Part shown: piece by piece, positions 1 to 6,551 of the stretch
Layout: every line of letters begins with the position of its first letter
Numbering within the stretch: position 1 is the first letter of the stretch
Assembly (NCBI GenBank): GCA_017861355.1
Contig: JAGFXQ010000025.1
Span: forward strand, 1-25,026
Direction: 5' to 3'
DNA from: Bacillota bacterium
Lineage (GTDB): Bacteria; Bacillota; Clostridia; Lachnospirales; Lachnospiraceae
DNA: 25,026 nucleotides
Translations under genes and position numbers: made by a program
The notes under the pieces: model-generated
Seen by the model: the letters and a program-made list of their open reading frames with translations, nothing else
Told to the model about the DNA's origin: nothing
Databases searched by the model: none

Positions 1-37
1 CACAAGGAAAGGCATTACATAAGGAGAGGAGCATGCT

Positions 38-541
38 ATGAAGAGAATAGTATTATCGGTTCTGGTTGATAACACCGCCGGTGTTCTTAGTCGGGTATCT
101 GGTTTATTCAGTAGACGCGGTTATAATATTGATAGTTTAACGGTTGGTGAGACACTGGATCCGGCGATCTCAAGAATGACCATTATGGCTCATGGAGATG
201 ATCAGATCTTAGAACAAATCAGAAAACAACTGCTTAAGCTGGAGGATGTAATCGAGATTAAAGAGTTAGCGCCGGGAGAATCCGTAACCAGAGAGTTGGT
301 TCTTGTGAAGGTGGCAGTGGTTGAGAAGGATCGCCAGGCTATCATTGCTATCGCAGATATCTTTCGTGCCAAGATCGTCGATGTTGCTCTGGAATCTTTG
401 ATGATTGAGCTTACCGGAAGTCAGGATAAGATTGATGCTTTTATTAATTTGCTCTCGCCATACACCATTAAGGAATTAGGTCGTACCGGCCTAACCGGTC
501 TTATCAGAGGATCCGGTGATATTTCTGATTTTAGCGACTAG
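38..541 (+). CDS. ilvN: Acetolactate synthase small (regulatory) subunit
   Basis: This is the regulatory subunit of acetohydroxyacid synthase, which with the catalytic IlvB subunit makes acetolactate or acetohydroxybutyrate in valine, leucine and isoleucine synthesis. It normally activates IlvB and confers valine feedback inhibition. The 167 residues fit the short bacterial family. An ACT domain occupies about residues 3-78, with the typical VDNTAGVLSRVSGLFSRRGY signature near residues 10-29, and an ALS small-subunit C-terminal domain spans about 85-160. The start is set by AAGGAGAGGA at 21-30, 7 nt before the ATG. The catalytic subunit gene is presumably just upstream, outside the window. 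ilvC follows after a 158-nt gap filled by SD-containing repeats. Family assignment is firm; valine sensitivity is inferred from the family. Confidence 0.96.
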   Translation: MKRIVLSVLVDNTAGVLSRVSGLFSRRGYNIDSLTVGETLDPAISRMTIMAHGDDQILEQIRKQLLKLEDVIEIKELAPGESVTRELVLVKVAVVEKDRQAIIAIADIFRAKIVDVALESLMIELTGSQDKIDAFINLLSPYTIKELGRTGLTGLIRGSGDISDFSD

Positions 542-568
542 TTGAGGTTGAATTAAGAATGAAATTCA

Positions 569-691
569 AGGAGGATAAAACCTCCGAAACAATATAAGGA
601 GGACAATATCCTCCTATCAAAATACAAGGAGGACAAAATCCTCCTACATAATACAAGGAGGATAAAATCCTCCTACATAATACAAGGAGGA
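569..691 (+). repeat. Tandem SD/anti-SD hairpin repeats between ilvN and ilvC
   Basis: Five copies of AAGGAGG occur at a 28-30 nt period, the AGGAGGA cores starting at 569, 597, 627, 656 and 685. The first four are each followed, after a 5-6 nt A-rich loop, by the complement: CCTCC at 581-585, then TCCTCCT at 609-615, 639-645 and 668-674. The stems are therefore 5 bp for unit 1 and 7 bp for units 2-4. The fifth copy has no complement downstream and is the ilvC ribosome binding site. The linker TACATAATACAAGGAGGA is identical at 645 and 674. The CCTCCT arms equal the anti-SD of 16S rRNA. The arms can also pair in the other register, each anti-SD with the following SD, which would hide the ilvC SD. 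Confidence 0.93.
684..690 (+). promoter_or_regulatory. ilvC ribosome binding site (last SD of the repeat array)
   Basis: AAGGAGG lies 9 nt before the ilvC ATG at 700. It is the only SD of the array without a downstream complement. It could still pair with TCCTCCT at 668-674 across a 10-nt loop. Confidence 0.85.
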
Positions 692-699
692 TTTAGGAT

Positions 700-1710
700 A
701 TGGCTAAGATTTACTATCAACAAGATTGTAACCTTTCATTATTAGAGGGGAAGACCATAGCTGTCATCGGTTATGGTAGCCAGGGACACGCACATGCACT
801 GAACGCAAAAGAATCTGGAGCACATGTTATTATTGGCCTTTACGAAGGCAGTAAATCATGGGCTAAGGCAGAAGCAGCAGGCTTTGAAGTATACACAGCA
901 GCAGAAGCAGCAAAGAAAGCGGATATCATCATGATCTTAATTAATGATGAGAAGCAAGCTAAGATGTATAAGGAATCTATTGCACCAAATCTTGAGGCAG
1001 GCAATGCATTAATGTTTGCTCACGGCTTCAGCATCCATTTTGGACAGATTATTCCTCCTGCAGATGTTGACGTATTAATGATCGCTCCGAAAGGCCCCGG
1101 ACATACTGTAAGAAGTCAGTATCAGGAAGGTCGTGGTGTACCTTGTCTTATTGCAGTACATCAGAATGCAACAGGTAAGGCACATGAACTGGGTCTCGCT
1201 TATGCACTTGCAATCGGCGGTGCAAGAGCCGGAGTGCTTCAGACGACGTTCAGAGAAGAGACAGAGACAGATCTCTTCGGTGAGCAGGCAGTTCTCTGTG
1301 GTGGCGTTACTGCTCTGATGAAGGCAGGCTTTGAGACTTTAGTTGAAGCAGGTTATGAACCGGAGAGTGCTTACTTTGAATGTATTCACGAGATGAAACT
1401 GATCGTCGACTTAATTAATGAGAGTGGCTTTGCAGGAATGAGATATTCCATCTCTAACACAGCAGAGTATGGCGATTACATCACAGGTTCTAAGATCATC
1501 ACAGCGGAGACAAAGGCTACGATGAAGCAGATTCTTACCGATATTCAGGACGGAACCTTTGCACGTAACTGGTTACTTGAGAACCAGGTTGGCTGCCCGA
1601 ACTTCAATGCAAAGAGAAGAATTGAATCAGAGCATCAGTTAGAGAAAGTTGGAACAGAACTTCGTAAGATGATGAGCTGGACCAACAAGTCTAAGTTAAT
1701 TAACAACTAA
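700..1710 (+). CDS. ilvC: Ketol-acid reductoisomerase, class I
   Basis: This cytosolic enzyme converts acetolactate or acetohydroxybutyrate to the dihydroxy acid using Mg2+ and NAD(P)H, the second common step of branched-chain amino acid synthesis. The 336 residues match the short class I form. The Rossmann signature GYGSQGHAHALN is at about residues 24-35, MIAPKGPGHTVR lies near residues 127-138, and the metal-binding helix ETETDLFGEQ is near residues 187-196. The all-alpha C-terminal domain is complete. The cofactor loop after the second beta strand reads GLYEGSKSW, so the Arg usually found after GL in NADPH-preferring enzymes is Tyr and a Glu follows. Coenzyme preference may therefore not be purely NADPH. 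It is transcribed with ilvN and closed by a terminator 20 nt after the stop. Confidence 0.97.
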   Translation: MAKIYYQQDCNLSLLEGKTIAVIGYGSQGHAHALNAKESGAHVIIGLYEGSKSWAKAEAAGFEVYTAAEAAKKADIIMILINDEKQAKMYKESIAPNLEAGNALMFAHGFSIHFGQIIPPADVDVLMIAPKGPGHTVRSQYQEGRGVPCLIAVHQNATGKAHELGLAYALAIGGARAGVLQTTFREETETDLFGEQAVLCGGVTALMKAGFETLVEAGYEPESAYFECIHEMKLIVDLINESGFAGMRYSISNTAEYGDYITGSKIITAETKATMKQILTDIQDGTFARNWLLENQVGCPNFNAKRRIESEHQLEKVGTELRKMMSWTNKSKLINN

Positions 1711-1730
1711 TATAATCGATTGAAGAACAT

Positions 1731-1766
1731 AGTACTCATTGGCTACGGCGAATGAGTACTTTTTTT
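1731..1766 (+). terminator. Intrinsic terminator after ilvC
   Basis: A perfect 10-bp stem, AGTACTCATT (1731-1740) with AATGAGTACT (1751-1760), has a 10-nt loop and is followed directly by a T run. It ends the ilv operon. Confidence 0.93.
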
Positions 1767-1818
1767 GTGTCAGGCGCGAAAGTGTCAGCAAGTCGATTGT
1801 TTTTCTTAGAAGATTAAG

Positions 1819-1847
1819 TTGCATTTTATTAATGTAAGGTGTATAGT
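1819..1847 (+). promoter_or_regulatory. Sigma-A-like promoter upstream of the TetR/glycosidase cluster
   Basis: TTGCAT at 1819-1824 and TATAGT at 1842-1847 are separated by exactly 17 nt, and each matches consensus at 5 of 6 positions counting TTGACA and TATAAT loosely (4/6 and 5/6). The predicted start is near 1854, which falls inside the palindrome at 1848-1881. This is the only clear promoter between the ilvC terminator and the tetR gene. Confidence 0.6.
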
Positions 1848-1881
1848 AAAACCAGAAAACTATAATAAGTTTTCTGGTTTT
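1848..1881 (+). promoter_or_regulatory. 13-bp-arm palindrome over the predicted transcription start
   Basis: AAAACCAGAAAAC (1848-1860) and GTTTTCTGGTTTT (1869-1881) are perfect inverted repeats with an 8-nt centre. The palindrome begins right after the -10 box, so it could be an operator for the TetR-family protein encoded about 100 bp downstream, or a 5'-UTR hairpin resembling a weak terminator. No second copy was seen upstream of the GH2 gene. Confidence 0.55.
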
Positions 1882-1979
1882 GTGGTTATAGATTATTAGG
1901 AATAAGCTTTATACTAATTTGATATTGATCGCATAATAAAATCATGAATTTGAATAACGTGATTTTTGAAAGGAAGCAT

Positions 1980-2558
1980 ATGGAATTAAAAGAGAAAATT
2001 ATAGATGCAGTAATCGAAGAATTTAATGAAAAGGGACTCAAATTCACCATGGATGACATTGCCAAGAATATGGGAATTAGTAAAAGAACCCTGTATACGG
2101 TGGTGCAGGAGAAAGAGGCACTGTTTATCGAGGCAGTTGATACGGTATTCACCGCGATTAAGCAAAGTGAGAGAGAGATCGTTGAGGATGAGACACTGGA
2201 TATTGTTGATAAACTTAAGAAAATTCTGATTGTCATGCCGGAACGTTATAAAACCATAGATTTTCGGCAGCTTTATGGTTTGAAAAGTAAATTTCCACGG
2301 ATCTATGCCAAGATTGAGAACCGACTGGAGACGGACTGGGATGCTACCTTCAAGATTATGGAACAGGCGATAGAGCAAGGAAGGATACGACAAATTAATC
2401 TGCCGGTATTCCAGGCAATGTTTAACGGAACGATAGAATATTATTTGAGTCGATCCGTACTGATCGATTGTCAGATCTCTTATGAGGATGCGATGAAGCA
2501 GATGCTGGATATCCTCATTCACGGAGTGTTGGAAGACGAAGGACCGACAAATCAATAA
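1980..2558 (+). CDS. TetR/AcrR-family transcriptional regulator
   Basis: This is a 192-residue DNA-binding repressor candidate. The N-terminal helix-turn-helix covers about residues 5-50, including the TetR-like stretch MDDIAKNMGISKRTLYTVVQ. The rest is a helical ligand and dimerisation domain with no recognisable specificity. I chose the ATG at 1980 because GAAAGGA at 1968-1974 is 5 nt before it. An in-frame ATG at 1944 would add 12 residues but lacks a ribosome binding site and extends beyond the usual TetR start. It is followed after 81 nt by the GH2 gene on the same strand with no terminator between them, so it probably regulates itself and the glycosidase operon, possibly via the palindrome at 1848-1881. 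The target and inducer are inferred only. Confidence 0.88.
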   Translation: MELKEKIIDAVIEEFNEKGLKFTMDDIAKNMGISKRTLYTVVQEKEALFIEAVDTVFTAIKQSEREIVEDETLDIVDKLKKILIVMPERYKTIDFRQLYGLKSKFPRIYAKIENRLETDWDATFKIMEQAIEQGRIRQINLPVFQAMFNGTIEYYLSRSVLIDCQISYEDAMKQMLDILIHGVLEDEGPTNQ

Positions 2559-2639
2559 ATGTAATCAATGAGATATTAACCCGGAATACAGGTTTCATAG
2601 CCCAAAATCGGATGATTTAAGAAAGGAATGATAATCTAT

Positions 2640-5078
2640 ATGACAGAACATATTAACCTGAATTATGATTGGCGGTATAGTAAATGTTATCAGGAGGCAA
2701 TGCTGGCATCTGATTATGAGGAAAGTAATCTGGAGTTGGTTCATTTGCCACATACCAATACGATAACTCCGTATCATTACTTCGAGGAAGAGAGCTATCA
2801 ATTCATCAGTTGCTATCGAAAGCATATCTTCGCAAGTAAGGAATGGAGCAATAAACTGGTACAGCTTCATTTTGAAGCGGTAGGACACATAGCAACCATA
2901 TATCTGAATGGTCATAAGTTACTAACGCATGAAGGTGGATATACTGCTTTCTCTGCTAATTTGTCACCATATCTTAGGTTAGAAGAGGACAACGTCATCG
3001 CCGTAGTCGTGGATAGCAGAGAGAGTAATAATCTTCCACCTTTTGGTGATGTTATCGATTATCTGACGTATGGAGGAATCTATCGCGAGGTATCCCTGGA
3101 GATCAAGGAACCGGTGTACATAGATGATGCATATATTATGACCGGTGATGCTACTGCAGGTGATACTTCGACAAAGGAAGTTGAGCTTTGGGTGACCCTG
3201 GGTACTAAATCGGAAGAGCTAACAGCTGTTCAACAGGATTTCCTACTGAGATACTCCATATTGGATATGACGGGAAAGCTGATATATCAGAGCATCACGC
3301 ATCCGAAAGAGAAGACGATGAAGCTTAAGTTTTCCGTGGACGGGGTTAGGAATTGGGAGATGGATGAGCCGGTTCTATATCAGCTATCCTTAGAATTGTT
3401 TACGGAGACGCCACAGGAAGCCTGTATGGATACGAAGTATGTTCGCTTCGGCTTTCGTACCTGTGAATTTCGTAAGGATGGTTTCTACTTGAACCATCGT
3501 AAGGTGAAGTTGGTTGGGCTGAACCGCCATCAGAGCTTTCCCTATGTAGGATACGCGATGCCGGAGAGACAGCAGAAGAGAGATGCAGAAATTCTCAAAC
3601 AAGAGCTCAGGGTAAATGCAGTACGGACCTCTCATTATCCTCAGTCCAGACATTTTCTTGATCGGTGTGATGAACTGGGACTGTTAGTATTTACAGAGAT
3701 TCCGGGATGGCAGCATATCGGAGATGACGAGTGGAAAGCAAAGGCAATTCATCAGGTCAGCGAGATGGTGCTCCAATATCGTAACCATCCTTCCATTATT
3801 CTATGGGGTGTAAGAATTAACGAATCTCAGGATGACAATGATTTTTATCGCAGAACAAATCGACTGGCAAGAGAGCTGGATCCGGTGAGACAAACCGGTG
3901 GGGTGAGATTCATCCAGAAGAGTAAGCTACTAGAGGATGTCTATACCTATAATGACTTTCTGCATAACGGAACCAATCCGGGACTTAGTACGAAGAAGGA
4001 GGTTACTTCAGATTCCAAGGCCCCTTATCTGGTTACGGAATTTAACGGTCATATGTTTCCGACCAAATTATTTGATGACGAGGCACACCGATTGGAGCAT
4101 GCTCTGCGGCATGCAAGAGTATTAGATTCACTCTTCGAACAGGAGGAGATTACCGGAGCCTTTGGCTGGTGCATGTTCGACTATAACACACATAAGGATT
4201 TCGGTAGTGGGGACCGAATCTGCTATCATGGTGTAATGGACATGTTCCGTAACCCGAAGCTTGCTGCTTCGGTATATGCAAGCTTGAGGGATGGCGCAGA
4301 TGTCTTTGAACTTAGTACGTCCCTGGATATCGGTGATTATCCGGCAGGGAATATACGCAAAGTATATGCTTTTACAAATGCGGATTCCATTCGTGTCTAT
4401 AAGAATGATACATTCATTAAAGAATTCTACCCATCGAAAAAGGAGTATGGATCTCTATCGCATCCACCAATTCTCATTGACGATTTTATAGGAGAACTCT
4501 TGGAGAAAGAGGAGCATTACAGCCACAAGACAGCAGAGACGATGAAGCAGATTCTATATGCGGTAAAGGAATACGGACCAAATCATCTACCACTTCTTTT
4601 TAAGCTGAAGATGGGTGGGCTGATGTTACGGGAACGCCTGACACTGGAGGATGGGACCAGACTCTTCTACAAATACATCGGTAGCTGGGGAGGACAAGTG
4701 ACAAGCTTTCGATTCGAGGCGATTCGGGATAATCAGGTAGTCAAGACGATCGTGAAGACTCCATTCCGGCAGCCGAAGCTTTGGATCAAAGCAGATACGA
4801 TCCGTCTGGTTGAGGATACAACCTATGATGTGGCTGCAGTACAGATCCGAGCTGTCGATGAATGGAATAATGTCCTGGCTTATTTTCAGGAACCGGTGGA
4901 GCTTATTGCAGAAGGATCGATTGATATCATCGGACCATCTCTGATTAGTCTGAAAGGTGGTATGGGAGGGACCTATGTCAGAACGAATGGAAGAACGGGG
5001 GCCGGAATACTTAGAATTCGCCAGGCGCAGTTAGGTGAAGCTCAGGTGGAATTCAAGGTAGAAGTAATGGATCGATAA
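2640..5078 (+). CDS. GH2 family glycoside hydrolase, beta-galactosidase-like
   Basis: This is a predicted cytosolic retaining beta-glycosidase with no signal peptide. From the ATG at 2640 it has 812 residues. The order is an N-terminal jelly-roll sugar-binding domain (about 1-175), an Ig-like domain (about 185-275), a TIM barrel (about 280-590) and a C-terminal beta-rich region. The acid/base Glu is E395 in WGVRINES and the nucleophile is E467 in VTEFNGH. The stretch GVMDMFRNPK sits where beta-glucuronidases carry the NxK carboxylate clamp, which is absent, so a glucuronidase is unlikely. An in-frame ATG at 2628 would overlap the AAAGGA ribosome binding site (2622-2627), so 2640 is preferred even though the spacing is a long 12 nt. 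Neighbouring GPH carrier and GH36 genes favour galactosides; exact substrate is unknown. Confidence 0.88.
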   Translation: MTEHINLNYDWRYSKCYQEAMLASDYEESNLELVHLPHTNTITPYHYFEEESYQFISCYRKHIFASKEWSNKLVQLHFEAVGHIATIYLNGHKLLTHEGGYTAFSANLSPYLRLEEDNVIAVVVDSRESNNLPPFGDVIDYLTYGGIYREVSLEIKEPVYIDDAYIMTGDATAGDTSTKEVELWVTLGTKSEELTAVQQDFLLRYSILDMTGKLIYQSITHPKEKTMKLKFSVDGVRNWEMDEPVLYQLSLELFTETPQEACMDTKYVRFGFRTCEFRKDGFYLNHRKVKLVGLNRHQSFPYVGYAMPERQQKRDAEILKQELRVNAVRTSHYPQSRHFLDRCDELGLLVFTEIPGWQHIGDDEWKAKAIHQVSEMVLQYRNHPSIILWGVRINESQDDNDFYRRTNRLARELDPVRQTGGVRFIQKSKLLEDVYTYNDFLHNGTNPGLSTKKEVTSDSKAPYLVTEFNGHMFPTKLFDDEAHRLEHALRHARVLDSLFEQEEITGAFGWCMFDYNTHKDFGSGDRICYHGVMDMFRNPKLAASVYASLRDGADVFELSTSLDIGDYPAGNIRKVYAFTNADSIRVYKNDTFIKEFYPSKKEYGSLSHPPILIDDFIGELLEKEEHYSHKTAETMKQILYAVKEYGPNHLPLLFKLKMGGLMLRERLTLEDGTRLFYKYIGSWGGQVTSFRFEAIRDNQVVKTIVKTPFRQPKLWIKADTIRLVEDTTYDVAAVQIRAVDEWNNVLAYFQEPVELIAEGSIDIIGPSLISLKGGMGGTYVRTNGRTGAGILRIRQAQLGEAQVEFKVEVMDR

Positions 5079-5116
5079 GTTATATCCAATATTATATGGG
5101 AAAAGAGGAGAAGAGT

Positions 5117-6466
5117 ATGAATTTAACAACAAGAGAAAAGGCAGCTTATGGATTGGGCGCAGTTGGAAAAGATATGGTATATTGCATCGTTTCCGGCTTC
5201 TTAATGTATTATTACAATACTGTCTTAGGCATAAGTGCTACCTTTGTTGGAGTGCTATTTATGGTTGCCAGAGCTCTGGATGCAGTCAACGATCCATTTA
5301 TGGGGATTATAGTGGAGAAGACGAATACCAGAATGGGTAAATTCCGCCCCTGGCTCCTAATCGGAACTGTATTGAGCGCAATTTCGCTCTATGGGATGTA
5401 TGCAGTACCGCGTTCCTTAACCGGGACACCCTTGCTGATCTATGCATCGGCAGCTTATATTCTGTGGGGGACCACCTACACTTTGATGGATATTCCTTAC
5501 TGGTCTATGATCCCTGCGATTTCGCAAAACGGTAAGGATCGTGAGAATATTTCCGTCATTGCGAGAAGCTGTGCCGGCTTTGGTTTTGCTATTCCGACCG
5601 CGCTGACTATGGTTCTGGTGCCGGTTCTTGGCAAAGGTGATGAACGCACCGGTTTTCAAGTATTTGCAGGAATGATCAGTATCTTCTTTATTGTGGCAAT
5701 CTCGATCACTGTAATGAATGTGAAGGAGAAGACAAAACCGCAGCTTCATTCACCAAGAATTAAGGAAATGTTCCAAGCACTATTCCGGAATGATCAGGCA
5801 CTGGCAGTGGTAATCACCATAGTAATCTTCAATGCCTCCATCTATCTCACTTCACAGCTGGCAGTGTATTTCTTCAAATATGATATTGGTAATTCCGCTC
5901 TTTATGGGATATTTGGCACGGTTGGCGGTGCGACACAGATTCTATCCATGACACTGCTTCCGATTTTTCGTAAGAAATGGGACCGTAAAAAGATATTCAC
6001 CGGTGCAATACTGACGGCTATCTTTGGTTACGGAATCCTATTTACTTTAGGTACGCTAAAGATCAGTAATCTTGTATTTCTGTGTATTGCAGCTGTTATC
6101 ATCTACTTTGGTTTTGGTCTCGCTACCGTACTTACGACTGTATTCTTGGCTGATTCTGTTGATTACGGTGAATGGAAGACAAAGCAAAGAAGTGAAAGTG
6201 TAATCTTCTCCATGCAGACCTTCGTAGTCCAGCTGGCATCTGCCTTCTCAGCACTTATTGCAGGTGTTGGTATCGATCTGATTAAGCTCGATATTAATGC
6301 ACCGGCCCAGACAGCATCAACCTTACAGGGAATGCGCTTCTTTATGATTATCATACCTATGGTGGGACTACTGTTATCAATTCTGTTCTTCCGAAGAAAA
6401 TACAAGCTATCGGAGGAGACAATGGGACAGATTCTAACTGAACTGAAGGATAGAGAAGAGCAGTAA
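5117..6466 (+). CDS. GPH-family (MelB-like) glycoside:cation symporter
   Basis: This is a 449-residue inner-membrane sugar importer of the glycoside-pentoside-hexuronide branch of the major facilitator superfamily, with about 12 hydrophobic segments. Family hallmarks are the N-terminal AYGLGAVGKDMVY, the loop VNDPFMGIIVEKTNTRMGKF followed by RPW, and YWSMIPAISQNGKDRE before the central helices. I chose the ATG at 5117 because AGAGGAG (5104-5110) is 6 nt upstream. The in-frame ATG at 5096 has no ribosome binding site. The gene sits 38 nt after the GH2 gene and 85 nt before the GH36 gene, so it probably imports the galactoside those enzymes cut. The coupling ion (Na+ or H+) cannot be told from sequence alone. 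Confidence 0.92.
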   Translation: MNLTTREKAAYGLGAVGKDMVYCIVSGFLMYYYNTVLGISATFVGVLFMVARALDAVNDPFMGIIVEKTNTRMGKFRPWLLIGTVLSAISLYGMYAVPRSLTGTPLLIYASAAYILWGTTYTLMDIPYWSMIPAISQNGKDRENISVIARSCAGFGFAIPTALTMVLVPVLGKGDERTGFQVFAGMISIFFIVAISITVMNVKEKTKPQLHSPRIKEMFQALFRNDQALAVVITIVIFNASIYLTSQLAVYFFKYDIGNSALYGIFGTVGGATQILSMTLLPIFRKKWDRKKIFTGAILTAIFGYGILFTLGTLKISNLVFLCIAAVIIYFGFGLATVLTTVFLADSVDYGEWKTKQRSESVIFSMQTFVVQLASAFSALIAGVGIDLIKLDINAPAQTASTLQGMRFFMIIIPMVGLLLSILFFRRKYKLSEETMGQILTELKDREEQ

Positions 6467-6551
6467 TTACATAATACGAACAAAATAAAATGACAAGAAG
6501 ATAGGATGATAAGAAGTCAGAAAGATAAAATTGAAGAAGGGAAGAACAGCG

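Noticed and set aside
569..691. The repeats as a CRISPR array
   Set aside because: The units are only about 29 nt in total, are made of SD and anti-SD sequence with A-rich loops, and have no unique 30-40 nt spacers or cas genes nearby.
1986..2555. Long open frame on the minus strand opposite tetR
   Set aside because: It is antisense to a clear TetR protein, has no recognisable domain and no ribosome binding site, and lies in a region where all genes are on the + strand.
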